64,000 nucleotides of DNA from an uncultured Pseudomonadota bacterium (lineage in GTDB: Bacteria; Myxococcota_A; UBA796; SXON01), in contig CAIMSU010000070.1 in the NCBI GenBank assembly GCA_903844155.1, positions 17,406 through 81,405 of the forward strand. Reading direction: 5' to 3'. Made by a program: the position numbers and the translations under genes. The notes beneath the pieces were generated by a model, which did not search any database, was not told the DNA's origin, and saw only the letters and a program-made list of their open reading frames with translations. Shown here one piece after another: positions 16,325 to 25,350 of the stretch (the stretch's first letter is position 1; each line of letters opens with the position of its first letter).

Positions 16325-19300
16325 TCAGTACATCTCCATCCACGCGACCGTCGCCGTGTTCATGAAGACGGCGTTGGTCGCGGTGATCGTATCGACGACA
16401 GCGTCCGAGCCGTCCGTCGTGGGGGTCGCGGTGCCGTAGTAGACGGTGCCGTTGCCAACGGTGACGCCCGAGGTGTAGCCAGACATGGACACGGACGAGT
16501 CGTCCGAGCTGTCCGCGACGCCGTCGCCGTTGGTGTCGATGCCGGGTGAGCAATCGTCGAACTTGATGCCGTAGACCTTGCCCGTGCCGTCTTCGCAGCG
16601 GTCGGCGTTGGGGGTGTACGTCGTGAAGTACACCACGCCGGCGTAGACGAGCGGGTCCGAGGTCAAGCCCTCGCCGGAGTCGAGCGGGAGGTACCCGTCA
16701 TTCCCGTTGCAGGTGATCGGCTGCGCCGTGGACGTGCAGCTTGTCGGATCGGCATCGTACATGGCGAAGAAGTAGCCGGTGTCCGTACCGTCGCGGTTGA
16801 AGGGCGTGCCCGTGCCCCAGTAGACGCCGAGGGAGCCGTCCGAGCGCCAGGACGTGGTCGCCGCGTAGTAGACCTCAGGGCGCGCGCCAACGCCGTTGGA
16901 GCCGTCCGTGCCGTTCAGCGGGTCGTACCACTCGCACCAGGTCAGGTCGTCGACGTCCGCGGTGTTGATGAGCGCCTTGTACATCCACGACGATCCCGGA
17001 ACGAGCGGCGTGCTCGGGCCGGCGCCGCCCTGATCGGTCGGCGTGTAGGCGGTCGTGACGGGGAAGTACATCACGTCCGCGTCGCCATCGCCGTCCGCGT
17101 CGACCACGGCCAGCGCGGCCGAGATGTACGTGTTCTCGATGTTGGAGTCGGAGTCGTAGTTCAGCGCGCTGGCGCTCTCGTGGCTGTCGAGGATCTCGGG
17201 GTGCTGGTCCCCGATGTTGTCGCCAGCGTCGGAGTAGCCGACGTTCTCGGAGGTGGAGAACGGCGTGTCGCCGACGTTCCACATGTAGAGGTTCGCCTCG
17301 GCCGACTGGTAGTAGGCCGTGCCGCTGCTCCCGGTGAACCCGGCCGCCCGACCGCCGCCCCACATCGCGACCCACTGGTCGTGGTTGCGCGAGCCGTCGT
17401 TGACGTTGAACACCACCGGACGGCTGGTCGTGTAGCCCATCGCCGTGGCATCGGTCGTGTTGGTCTCTTCCCAGAGGAACGTCGGGTACCGGGTGCTGGT
17501 GATGTCCAGCGCCATCGTGACCGGCCCGCCGAGCCCCTGCGAGACGACGACGACGCGGTGCCACTCGCTGCCGTCAGCCGCCTTGGTGCCGTCGCCATCG
17601 GAGTCGATCCAGACGTCCTCGACGACCGGCGTGGCGTCGAACATGAACGTGCGGCCGTAGAACATCTGATCGACGAGGTGGTTCGCCCACTCCGTGTCAT
17701 GCTCGCGCTGGAGCAGGTAGCCAGGGATCCAGCCCCAAAGCTCCTGGCCCTTCTCATCGTTGACCGTGTCCGGGTCGTCTTCCAGGCGGAAGGCATGGAG
17801 CATGCCGTCGTTCGCGGGGACGAGGACGATCGTGGGGACGTTCGAGGTATCGGCCTCCAACCCGGCGAGGAACGCCTGGTAGGTCGTGTCCATCGAGAAC
17901 ATGCCGTCGCGCGCCGAGACGACGACGGGCACCGCGTAGGGAGAATCCTGCAACTTCCAGGAGCCGTGCTCCTGGTCGATGTAGCGGAAGGTCGACGTCG
18001 GCAGACCACGGCCGAAGTCGACCATCGCCTGCAGATCGTCGTCGTCGACGTCGCAGTCCAGATCGAGATCGTAGGCCTCGGGCGAGGAGGAGCCCGCGAC
18101 GCAAGCGGACCAGTCGACACGACTGGTGTCGAGGAAGCTGTCCAGCAGCGACGACGTGCCGACCGCGGTGACGAAGTCGTTGTCGAACGAGAGGCGCTGG
18201 TCGGCGGCCTGCGAGCTCATCTTCGTCGCGACGTTGTCGTCCCAGAAGTAGATGTCACGGTGACGGATACCGTCGTCGTCGAACTCGTTGTGGTCGGCGT
18301 GCTCGACGATACGGCTGACGAGCAGGTCGCCGCCGTCCCACACCGCGCCGCCGTAGCTTGCGTCGCCGGCCGTGTAGTCCACGGTCCCGTAGTACGGGTC
18401 GGTCGGGTCGGTGACGAGGGAGTACGCGCGGACGTGACCTTCTGCGAGCGGGTTGTCCCCGGTCATCTCGTAGAAGTCGTAGATCATGTACGCGCCGTCC
18501 GTCGTGATGACGGGCGAGGAGCGCGTGTAGGTACCGGCCTCGATCTCGGCGAAGATGTTGGTGATCGCGCCGAGGATCTCGTCGCCGGTGGAGACGAGCG
18601 TGTACGTGCCCTCGCCGACCGTGTTCAACTCGGCGTTGTAGTAGAGGTCGTCCGCGACCGTGCCCGAGGCATACCCGAGCCCGATCGTGTGCACGACCGC
18701 GCGCTGCGTGCCCGAGAGCGAGGACCAGTCCGTGTTGTAGAGGTGCGTCACGAGCTGATCGTAGAGGCACTCGGAGTCGGGCGAGGTCGCCTCCACGTAG
18801 GTCGAGTCGCAGGTGATGTCCGGGCTGATCGAGGCGTGGGACGCCGCGAAGCCGATCTGGTCGTCGTCGACCGGCGCGCCCTTGGCGAGCACGACGATGT
18901 ACGTGCTCGTGCACGCGTAGCCGATCGGCGAATCGCCGAAGGCGGCCACGCCGTCCCCATCCTGGGTGCTGGCGCCGAGGTAGCTGTCGCCGATGTCCTC
19001 GAGGGTCTCCGCCATGTTCCGGGTCGTGCCGGTGCCCGGGCTCACCGCCGCCAGGTCCGCCGAGATCTCCGCGTAGGAGCTACCGACTGGCGCGATTGGA
19101 GTGAACGTGTCCGTGCCCGCGGACGTCGCCGTGCCGACCACGCCAAAACGGGCAAAGTCGTAGTGGCGCGAGAGGTTCTCGATGGCGGTGACGGTGTCCG
19201 TCCAGCAGGAGTTGGTGCTCACGCCGTCGCACGAATTGTTCATGTCCGCCGACATGTCGACCACGAAGATGACGACGGGCGGCACGCGCTGCAGATCGCT

Positions 19301-19438
19301 CAGCAGCTCGTCCGTGCCGTCTCCGCTGGTCGCATACGCGGGCGTTGGCGCCGCGAGGAGCGCCACGCCAGCGAGCATCGCGACGGAGAAGGTCGTTTGA
19401 AGCAGGAGGGAGGTCGCGGACCTACGGGTGGCAGTCAT
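16325..19438 (-). CDS. pilY1: PilY1-type pilus tip adhesin
   Basis: The 1037-residue protein has a signal peptide (ends PAYA, about residue 36), an N-terminal von Willebrand A-like domain (about 50-300) and a C-terminal PilC/PilY1-type beta-propeller (about 470-1000, with VLVPANDGMLHAF, ELWGWIPGYLL and TPVVEDVWID). PilY1 proteins cap and prime the pilus and mediate adhesion. The first MIDAS loop reads DMSADM instead of DxSxS, so metal binding by the A domain may be altered. Several Asp-rich EF-hand-like loops are visible (DADGDGDAD, DTNGDGVAD, DSDGDG). ATG 19438 has GAGAGG 5 nt upstream. It is the last gene of the minor-pilin operon. Confidence 0.88.
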   Translation of the reverse strand: MTATRRSATSLLLQTTFSVAMLAGVALLAAPTPAYATSGDGTDELLSDLQRVPPVVIFVVDMSADMNNSCDGVSTNSCWTDTVTAIENLSRHYDFARFGVVGTATSAGTDTFTPIAPVGSSYAEISADLAAVSPGTGTTRNMAETLEDIGDSYLGASTQDGDGVAAFGDSPIGYACTSTYIVVLAKGAPVDDDQIGFAASHASISPDITCDSTYVEATSPDSECLYDQLVTHLYNTDWSSLSGTQRAVVHTIGLGYASGTVADDLYYNAELNTVGEGTYTLVSTGDEILGAITNIFAEIEAGTYTRSSPVITTDGAYMIYDFYEMTGDNPLAEGHVRAYSLVTDPTDPYYGTVDYTAGDASYGGAVWDGGDLLVSRIVEHADHNEFDDDGIRHRDIYFWDDNVATKMSSQAADQRLSFDNDFVTAVGTSSLLDSFLDTSRVDWSACVAGSSSPEAYDLDLDCDVDDDDLQAMVDFGRGLPTSTFRYIDQEHGSWKLQDSPYAVPVVVSARDGMFSMDTTYQAFLAGLEADTSNVPTIVLVPANDGMLHAFRLEDDPDTVNDEKGQELWGWIPGYLLQREHDTEWANHLVDQMFYGRTFMFDATPVVEDVWIDSDGDGTKAADGSEWHRVVVVSQGLGGPVTMALDITSTRYPTFLWEETNTTDATAMGYTTSRPVVFNVNDGSRNHDQWVAMWGGGRAAGFTGSSGTAYYQSAEANLYMWNVGDTPFSTSENVGYSDAGDNIGDQHPEILDSHESASALNYDSDSNIENTYISAALAVVDADGDGDADVMYFPVTTAYTPTDQGGAGPSTPLVPGSSWMYKALINTADVDDLTWCEWYDPLNGTDGSNGVGARPEVYYAATTSWRSDGSLGVYWGTGTPFNRDGTDTGYFFAMYDADPTSCTSTAQPITCNGNDGYLPLDSGEGLTSDPLVYAGVVYFTTYTPNADRCEDGTGKVYGIKFDDCSPGIDTNGDGVADSSDDSSVSMSGYTSGVTVGNGTVYYGTATPTTDGSDAVVDTITATNAVFMNTATVAWMEMY

Positions 19439-19447
19439 GGGCACCTC

Positions 19448-20005
19448 TCATCGGATCTTGCACCCACCGGGGACCACCTTGCGCAAGGTGGCCATCACGG
19501 TGGCGCGTGTGGGGTTCATATCGGTCCAGCTCGTATCCATGAACTCGGCCTGCGAGGTCATGTTCCAGAAGTCCGAGCGGAAGGCCGCTTTGCCCTGCTC
19601 GGTGCTGTACCCCGGAGGCGGGTTGGAGCACTTGAGATAGCTGGCGTCGACCCAGTAGTTTCCCTGGGTGACCGGAAAGGCGATGCCCTCGAACATCGGC
19701 ATGGCGTCGTCCTTGGTCACGAACGTCTGCGCCGTCGCCGCGTCCCAGCCCTCGTTCACGGGATCCGCGTACATCAGGGAGTAGCGCGAGTGATCCGTGC
19801 CGGCGTCCGCCGAGTCGGTGATCGTCATGTGGCGCATGTTGTGGATGGCGATCTGCTCGTCGACCCCGGCGATCGAGAGCGACGTCGCGCCGATGACCGC
19901 GAGCACCGCCATCAGGATCATCGCGATGAGCATGGCGTAGCCGCCCCGACCACCATGGCGACGGGAACGACGATGCAAACGGGCGTTCAATGTGGGCTTC
20001 GTCAT
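19448..20005 (-). CDS. PilX-like minor pilin
   Basis: The 185-residue protein has a basic leader and GGYAMLIAMILMAVLAVIGA, the hydrophobic N-terminal helix of PilX-family proteins with a possible prepilin cleavage after Gly. Like other PilX proteins it lacks the Glu at +5 of major pilins. The periplasmic part has a Cys pair (LKCSNPP and GGCKIR) as in many minor pilins. The start overlaps the pilW-like stop by 1 nt (TGATG) and pilY1 follows 9 nt later. Assignment rests on helix type and gene order. Confidence 0.75.
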   Translation of the reverse strand: MTKPTLNARLHRRSRRHGGRGGYAMLIAMILMAVLAVIGATSLSIAGVDEQIAIHNMRHMTITDSADAGTDHSRYSLMYADPVNEGWDAATAQTFVTKDDAMPMFEGIAFPVTQGNYWVDASYLKCSNPPPGYSTEQGKAAFRSDFWNMTSQAEFMDTSWTDMNPTRATVMATLRKVVPGGCKIR

Positions 20006-21123
20006 CAGAGGTTCGCCTGGAGACGGAGGTTACGAACCGCGACGCGGGTCGTGAGCAACTGGCGATAGTAGTGGTCCGGCGTGGCGCTCGGCGCGTTGTT
20101 TTCCACGCTGAGCGGCGCCCCCTGGTAGTCGCCCGACAGGTCCGGCCGGGACGAGCGCACGACCAGCGAGAGGCGCACCATGTAGACGTCCTTGGCGCTG
20201 CCCGCCGGGATGGTGTCCGACCAGTCCGGGCCCCCGTCCGCGCAATCCGTCGTCGCACCGGCCGGCTTGAGGCAGTATGCGACCTGGAAGTCCTCGACGT
20301 TGTCCACGACCGGGATGTCGTCGTCGTCCGGCGACTGGAAGTCGAGATCCATCATCAGCACCGGGTGGTCGGCGCTGCCGGACCCCACGCCGTCGCTGTC
20401 GTTCGCGTCGATGTAGAACGTGGCGACCTCCGCGCGGGAGCACGTCATGATCATCGGCAGGTTGCTGGTCGAGGGGCATGCGGTCTCAAAGTCCGCGTAC
20501 GTCGACCCGGACGCGATGCTCACGACCCCGTTCGCCGCGTCTGGCGCGCCGTCCATGCTCCAGAGGTAGCTCGTGAAGTGCCCGATGCCTGCGTAGTCGA
20601 CGCATAGCAGCAGCTCGCCGTTGGAGAGCTGCTCGAGCTTGGACTGCTGGTCGTTCACGCTCGGGACGACCGTGAGCGATGTGGAGCCACACGGGGGCGG
20701 CGATGTCTCGTAGGTGTCGAACACGAGCGCCGGGTCCATCGACACGACCGTGATCGCGTCCGCGCCGTTGGGCCCCGTGCCATCGTAGGAGATGATCGAG
20801 GAGAGCGCTGCGTTGTTGTCGCCGCCGTCGCCGAACACACCGTCCGTGTAGGCCCCGTCCGGGGATCCGGTCCCGTAGCCCGCCATGCGGACCGTCCGGG
20901 TGAGGATGTCCATGCCGAGCCGCATGTTCTGGTGCATCTCCATCTGGAGATCCTGGTACATGAACTGGCGCATCTGCCCGACGAACAGGGCGTAGAGCGC
21001 CGAAACGACGAAGGCGCCGATGACGACGGCGATCATCAACTCGATGAGCGTGAAGCCCGCGCGCACCGCGGCCCGCACCAGCAGGCGACGAAGACGGCGA
21101 GGGGGTTGGGAGGGATGGGCCAT
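20005..21123 (-). CDS. PilW-like minor pilin
   Basis: A class III signal RAG|FTLIELMIAVVIGAF (processing by a prepilin peptidase after Gly, Glu at +5) is followed by a large periplasmic domain; 372 residues fits PilW. The body has YIDANDSDGVGSGSADH, possibly Ca-binding, and several Cys. ATG 21123 overlaps the pilV-like stop (TGATG). The frame extends further upstream, but that part is antisense-like and lies within pilV. PilW acts with PilV, PilX and FimU in the priming complex under PilY1. Confidence 0.85.
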   Translation of the reverse strand: MAHPSQPPRRLRRLLVRAAVRAGFTLIELMIAVVIGAFVVSALYALFVGQMRQFMYQDLQMEMHQNMRLGMDILTRTVRMAGYGTGSPDGAYTDGVFGDGGDNNAALSSIISYDGTGPNGADAITVVSMDPALVFDTYETSPPPCGSTSLTVVPSVNDQQSKLEQLSNGELLLCVDYAGIGHFTSYLWSMDGAPDAANGVVSIASGSTYADFETACPSTSNLPMIMTCSRAEVATFYIDANDSDGVGSGSADHPVLMMDLDFQSPDDDDIPVVDNVEDFQVAYCLKPAGATTDCADGGPDWSDTIPAGSAKDVYMVRLSLVVRSSRPDLSGDYQGAPLSVENNAPSATPDHYYRQLLTTRVAVRNLRLQANL

Positions 21124-21635
21124 CAGGAGTCCCGGAACCGGTAGCTGGAGATGGTGGCGGAGTGGTAGGTGCTGAACTGGGAGTCCGGGTAGGTACAACG
21201 TACCCGGATTCGCACCCAGTCGTCGCCGGTTGTGGTGCTGCCGCCCATGCCCTGGATGTCCCAGGAGATCGCGTAGAGCAGCGGGCCGTGAGCGGTGACG
21301 ATGTCGTTCCCGGCGTTCACGGGTGTGTAGGTTGGCGTGTGCTCAAAAGCGTCGTTGATGCCCAGGGTCGAGGGGTCCGTGCCACCCCAGTCCGCGAGAT
21401 CGGTCGGGCTGCTCGACTGGGTCCAGTCCTCGGCGAGGAGCGTCTCAAGCTGGGCCTGAGCCAGGTACGTGCAGTCCGTCATGCGGTGTGCGTTCATGTT
21501 GGAGCGCACGGCCTGACTGTGGAAGCCGAACATCACGACGAGCGAAAGGCCGAGGATCGCGGACGCGATCATGACCTCGATCAGCGTAAAGCCGGCGCGC
21601 CGTGCGGGCCGCAGGGTCTGGTGGCGAGCGTTCAT
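21123..21635 (-). CDS. PilV-like minor pilin
   Basis: The 170-residue prepilin has the leader MNARHQTLRPARRAG|FTLIEVMIASAILGLSLV, with Gly at -1, Phe at +1 and Glu at +5, as for type IV pilins and PilV/GspI proteins. A small globular domain with two Cys (TDCTYL, RVRCTYP) follows. It overlaps the upstream FimT/GspH-like gene by 4 nt (ATGA) and the PilW gene by 1 nt. Order and size fit PilV of the priming minor pilins. Confidence 0.85.
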   Translation of the reverse strand: MNARHQTLRPARRAGFTLIEVMIASAILGLSLVVMFGFHSQAVRSNMNAHRMTDCTYLAQAQLETLLAEDWTQSSSPTDLADWGGTDPSTLGINDAFEHTPTYTPVNAGNDIVTAHGPLLYAISWDIQGMGGSTTTGDDWVRIRVRCTYPDSQFSTYHSATISSYRFRDS

Positions 21636-22372
21636 TGCGTTGTCGTTCCTCCTGCGCCGATGCCGCCGTCGGCCAACGCGGTGCCTTCCGATGCTTCCAT
21701 GTGCACAAGTCCCGTGCGCGCCGCGCGCAGGTAGACGTGCGGGAGCGTGCCGTCCGCAGCGGGCTCCCCACGCTTGTTCACCAGCTCCACGCTGATGAAC
21801 CCGTTGACAAAGTCGCCCCCCGGGTTCGAGATGAACCCACGCGGCGAAAAGACGATGGCGTCCTGATTGCCAAGCCCCGGCCCCTGGATCGTCGACCAGG
21901 GCGCGAGGCTGATGCCCGGGCGCTCCTGACTGCCGCCGACGTCCAGGCTGCGCTCACCAGCGTCGCTCACTGCGACAGCGCCCATGTCGATGGGCAGGGT
22001 GTCCCACTCGGTGCTGCCGGAGGACTTGTCGCCCACCTGCAGGAGCCACATCCCGACCTGCGCGTCGTTCGGGTCCATCGTCGCGTCTGCCTCGGTCAGC
22101 ACGATGCGGGCCTCGCGGTTGGTCCCGATCGCGAGCTCACGCAGGTTCTGCGCGTCCGACTGGAAGAGGCGGGCGGCGCTCATGAGGCGGAACTGCCCGA
22201 TCTGGCCGCGCCCGCTCGACCACCCGATCGCCGCGAGGACGCCGAGGATGGCGATGACGACCGCGAGTTCGACGAGCGAATGCCCTGCAGACCAAGCACG
22301 CCCCCACACGCCGGAAGCTCCGGTGCGAGGGTGGGACGGCGGTCGTGCGAGGTGGCCATGCCCTGCCAGCAT
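21632..22372 (-). CDS. FimT/FimU (GspH)-like minor pilin, first gene of the cluster
   Basis: The 246-residue prepilin has a 30-residue leader and cleavage motif SAG|HSLVELAVVIAILGVLAAIGW. Glu at +5 is present but position +1 is His rather than the usual Phe. The globular part includes IVFSPRGF, matching the GspH/FimT fold motif (I.F.p.G). Start ATG 22372 is supported by TATGAT only 6 nt upstream, so this operon may begin on a leaderless transcript. The order FimT-PilV-PilW-PilX-PilY1 is the classical minor pilin set. Confidence 0.85.
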   Translation of the reverse strand: MLAGHGHLARPPSHPRTGASGVWGRAWSAGHSLVELAVVIAILGVLAAIGWSSGRGQIGQFRLMSAARLFQSDAQNLRELAIGTNREARIVLTEADATMDPNDAQVGMWLLQVGDKSSGSTEWDTLPIDMGAVAVSDAGERSLDVGGSQERPGISLAPWSTIQGPGLGNQDAIVFSPRGFISNPGGDFVNGFISVELVNKRGEPAADGTLPHVYLRAARTGLVHMEASEGTALADGGIGAGGTTTQ

Positions 22373-22378
22373 GCAAGA

Positions 22379-22384
22379 ATCATA
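22379..22384 (-). promoter_or_regulatory. -10 element of the minor-pilin operon
   Basis: TATGAT (read 22384 to 22379) ends 6 nt before ATG 22372. No Shine-Dalgarno sequence fits in the gap, so transcription probably starts at the A of the start codon. No convincing -35 is visible 16-18 nt upstream. Confidence 0.55.
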
Positions 22385-22516
22385 CCCCGGATTGCCACGA
22401 GAAGCCCGACGGGAGCACGACGAGCAAGCCCGTGGCGCGTGGATTTTCCCGTCACGACGCCATCGCCCGAGCGGCGCGACGAGCGCTCCGCCGGGAAACT
22501 TTTACCCAACTGGGAA

Positions 22517-23395
22517 CTATTTGACCGGTGCACCGAGCACCCGCAGCCCCGGACAGGCGTCGTCGACCTTGCTGCGCTGCATCAGCACCGTGCGCCGGGC
22601 CTCGGGCAGCTCCGGCACGTCCATGCCGAGCGACTGGGCGAGGTCCAGGTCCTTGTCCGCCTCTGCCAACCACGCGTAGGTAGGGGGCGCGGTGCCCTTG
22701 CAATCCTTGGGATCGACCCGGTTTCCGCTCACCGCCGAGAGGGTCCGCGCGCGCGTCACCAACGCCATCGCCTCGTACCGGCTGCCATCGTCGCCCGCGC
22801 ACCGGACCGCCTCGTCGGCCTCCTTCAGCGCCTCATCCAGCCGCTTGAGCTTGAGCAGCGACTCGGCGCGCCCCCAGTGGAACTCGGGGCGATTCACATC
22901 CGTTTTCAGCAAGTCGTCAAACCCGCTCAACGCGGCCTCCCCGTCCTTTCCCTGGAGCGCCAGCATCGCAAGGTCGTACTCGATCTTGATGGCCTCCGGG
23001 CCGGTGCCAGCCTTCTCGAGCGCCTTCGCCCAGGCCGCCTTCGCCTCCTTGCCGTTGGACCCAGCCATCCAAACGCTCCCCATCCCCTTGTACCCAAGCG
23101 GACTCTCCGGGTGCACCTGCTCCAGCAGTTGGAAGGCTTCCCGTGCTTGATCCTGCTCCCCTGCCATGTGCCAGGCCCAGCCGATGCCGTACATGGCGCG
23201 TTCGTTGTCGGGGTCGCGGGTGAGCGCCCGGCGAAAGGCCGCCTCGGCGAGATCCGGACGCCCGGCCGCGATCGCCTGATCGCCGGCTCGCAGATCGGCC
23301 GCGAGCGAGTGGGCGTAGACGTACCAACCCGCGACCAGGACGATCAGCCCCAGCACGACCGCCGTCACGATGACGTTGCGACGCTCAGGATTCAC
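22517..23395 (-). CDS. Membrane-anchored TPR protein
   Basis: The 292-residue protein has one N-terminal transmembrane helix (about 8-28, VIVTAVVLGLIVLVAGWYVY), then TPR repeats (about 32-215: AEAAFRRALTRDPDNERAMYGIG and AREAFQLLEQVHPESPLGY among them) likely facing the periplasm. The C-terminus is a helical extension with two Cys. It overlaps the upstream regulator stop by 4 nt, so both are translated together. TPR anchors of this type often hold assembly machines; a link to the adjacent pilin cluster is possible but unproven. Confidence 0.75.
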   Translation of the reverse strand: MNPERRNVIVTAVVLGLIVLVAGWYVYAHSLAADLRAGDQAIAAGRPDLAEAAFRRALTRDPDNERAMYGIGWAWHMAGEQDQAREAFQLLEQVHPESPLGYKGMGSVWMAGSNGKEAKAAWAKALEKAGTGPEAIKIEYDLAMLALQGKDGEAALSGFDDLLKTDVNRPEFHWGRAESLLKLKRLDEALKEADEAVRCAGDDGSRYEAMALVTRARTLSAVSGNRVDPKDCKGTAPPTYAWLAEADKDLDLAQSLGMDVPELPEARRTVLMQRSKVDDACPGLRVLGAPVK

Positions 23396-24747
23396 GAATC
23401 CAGCCCGTAGTCTCGGATCTTGTAGAGCAGCGCCTTGTACGATATCTCCAGCACGCGGGCCGCAGCGGCCTTGTTCCCGGCGCTCTCCTTGAGCGCCTGT
23501 TCGATCAGGCGCCGCTCCAATGCCTCCGTTTGGCGAGGAATCGAGAGATCGCCTGGCGAAGGGGTCGTCACCGCCCGCCGGGCGATGTCCGTCGGGAGAT
23601 CGTCGCAGGTCAGGGTCTTGCCGTCGCAGACGACCATCGCGCGCTCGAGCGCGTTCTCGAGCTGACGGACGTTGCCGGGCCAGGTGTGGCTCAACAGCAG
23701 CCTGCGGGCGTCTTCGTCGACGACGGGGCGGGAGAGGCGGAGGCGGGCAGACAGGCCGGCGAGGAGGTGGTCGAGGAGCGGGGGCACGTCCTCGGGGCGC
23801 TCGCGAAGCGGCGGGAGGTGCAGGTGGACGACGGCGAGGCGGTAGTAGAGGTCCTCGCGAAAGCGCGGCGGCGTCAGCGCTTGCGCCGAGGCGGCCAGGA
23901 CGCGGACGTCGACCTTGTCGTCCGCGCGGGCACCGAGCCGTCGGACGGTGCCCTCCTGGAGCGCGCGCAGCAGCTTTCCCTGCAGCGCCAGCGGCAAATC
24001 GCCGATCTCATCCAGAAAGAGCGTGCCGCCGTTCGCCTGCTCGAACAAGCCGGCGTGGGCCCGGTCCGCGCCCGTGAACGCCCCGCGGACGTAGCCAAAA
24101 AGCTCGCTCTCCAGGAGGTTGTCCGGGATCGCCGCGCAATTGATCGCGACCCAGGGCTTCTGCGAGCGCGTGGAGAGGCGGTGGATGGCGCGCGCCAGCA
24201 CCTCCTTGCCGGTGCCACTCTCGCCAGTGATCAAGACGGTGGTGTCGTGCGGCGCGACGCGACTCGCGATCCGCAGCACCTCGCGCATCGCGGGGGCATG
24301 GGAGATGAACCCCTCGATCGGCTCGCCCGAGCGCTCCGACAGCCGCGCGTTCTCAACCGCCAGCGCCCCGCGGTCGGTCAGGAGCCGCTCGCGCTCCTCC
24401 AACTTCCGGAGCGTCAGGACGATCTCGTCCTGCTTGAACGGCTTGGAGACGTAGTCGTAGGCCCCGCGCCGCATCGCCTCAAGCGCGGTGTCGACGGATC
24501 CGTACGCGCTCATCATCACCACCGGCGGCGCCCCGGCTGGCAGCGCGTCCAGGAACGCGAGCCCGTCCATGTCGGGCATCCGGATGTCGCAGAGCACCAC
24601 GTCCACACCACCGAGCCGGCCCAGCGCCTCACGCCCGTTGCGCGCGCCCGAGACCTCGTAGCCAACACGCCCGAGCATGAGCCCGAGCACGTGGCGTAGG
24701 CTCTCCTCGTCGTCGACGACGAGGACGCGGAGGGCAGGTTTGGACAC
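23392..24747 (-). CDS. Sigma-54-dependent response regulator (NtrC/PilR type)
   Basis: The 451-residue regulator has three domains: a receiver (about 7-118; acidic pair D12/E13 region and phospho-acceptor Asp in LCDIRMPDMDG), an AAA+ domain (about 145-375; Walker A GESGTGKE, sigma-54 contact loop GAFTGA, Walker B GGTLFLDEIGDL) and a Fis-type helix-turn-helix (about 410-445, GNKAAAARVLEISYKALLYKI). All motifs needed to activate sigma-54 polymerase are intact. ATG 24747 has GGAG 5 nt upstream and TAGAAT 13 nt upstream. No histidine kinase gene is adjacent. PilR in pseudomonads controls pilin genes; such a role here is inference from position. Confidence 0.9.
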   Translation of the reverse strand: MSKPALRVLVVDDEESLRHVLGLMLGRVGYEVSGARNGREALGRLGGVDVVLCDIRMPDMDGLAFLDALPAGAPPVVMMSAYGSVDTALEAMRRGAYDYVSKPFKQDEIVLTLRKLEERERLLTDRGALAVENARLSERSGEPIEGFISHAPAMREVLRIASRVAPHDTTVLITGESGTGKEVLARAIHRLSTRSQKPWVAINCAAIPDNLLESELFGYVRGAFTGADRAHAGLFEQANGGTLFLDEIGDLPLALQGKLLRALQEGTVRRLGARADDKVDVRVLAASAQALTPPRFREDLYYRLAVVHLHLPPLRERPEDVPPLLDHLLAGLSARLRLSRPVVDEDARRLLLSHTWPGNVRQLENALERAMVVCDGKTLTCDDLPTDIARRAVTTPSPGDLSIPRQTEALERRLIEQALKESAGNKAAAARVLEISYKALLYKIRDYGLDS

Positions 24748-24786
24748 TCCGGGATTCTACTTCGTTGCGGCGCTGGTCGGTGATCG

Positions 24787-25350
24787 CTACCGCGTTCCGT
24801 CCGCTCCCCGACCCGACGCCCACTCCCGCATCCGACCCGCGTACGCCGCCCAGCCCGGCGCCGTCCGCTCCTCCGCGTAGCGACGGAACATCGTCCCAAG
24901 CATCCAGTGCAATTCCTCGTACAGGAACATCCGGTCGAGCAGGATCTCGGTCGGCTCGCCGGTCTTGACCTGCTGCGGGAGCTTGGCGCCGGAGATCGCC
25001 ACGTTCGGGCCGCGCAGGGTGACGCTGTACTCACGATCATCGCGGCGCAGCGCGAGTCGCAGGTCGCGGAGCACCTTTCCGCCGGCCAGCGCGGCGCGCG
25101 CCTCGGGCGTGGTCGACGGGTTGTCGCCCGTCAGCACCGCGTTGACCTTGTCCTCGCCCGCCGGCCGGAACGACAGGCGGTCGTCCACCCACCACGAGAA
25201 CGGCGAGCCGTCCGCAGGTTCGATGACGCCACGGCCAACCTCGCTGGCAAACCACAGGAAGAGGTAGAAATCACTCGCGATGTGCGGGGGCGTCTCGTTT
25301 TCCGGGGCGCTGTCGACACCGCCGCCCTCGTCGGAAGTCCTGTCGCTCAT
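24787..25350 (-). CDS. RdgC-like protein, C-terminal half
   Basis: This 187-residue ORF matches, from memory, the second half of RdgC-family proteins of Deltaproteobacteria: ASDFYLFLWFASEVGRG, a WVDDRLSFRP strand, the Ala-rich EARAALAGGKVLRDLRLALRR helix and a C-terminal helical region. RdgC is a DNA-binding ring protein that restrains RecA. The first ~25 residues are an acidic linker. It follows the N-terminal half with a 4-nt ATGA overlap, so the family appears split over two frames here. It may act as a heterodimer; alternatively a frameshift has disrupted one gene. Confidence 0.6.
   Translation of the reverse strand: MSDRTSDEGGGVDSAPENETPPHIASDFYLFLWFASEVGRGVIEPADGSPFSWWVDDRLSFRPAGEDKVNAVLTGDNPSTTPEARAALAGGKVLRDLRLALRRDDREYSVTLRGPNVAISGAKLPQQVKTGEPTEILLDRMFLYEELHWMLGTMFRRYAEERTAPGWAAYAGRMREWASGRGADGTR

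Noticed and set aside
17180..20068. Very long open frame on the plus strand opposite pilY1 and pilX
   Set aside because: It is the shadow of GC-rich minus-strand genes with clear families; the plus frame is Arg/Val/Asp-rich with no domain or start signal.
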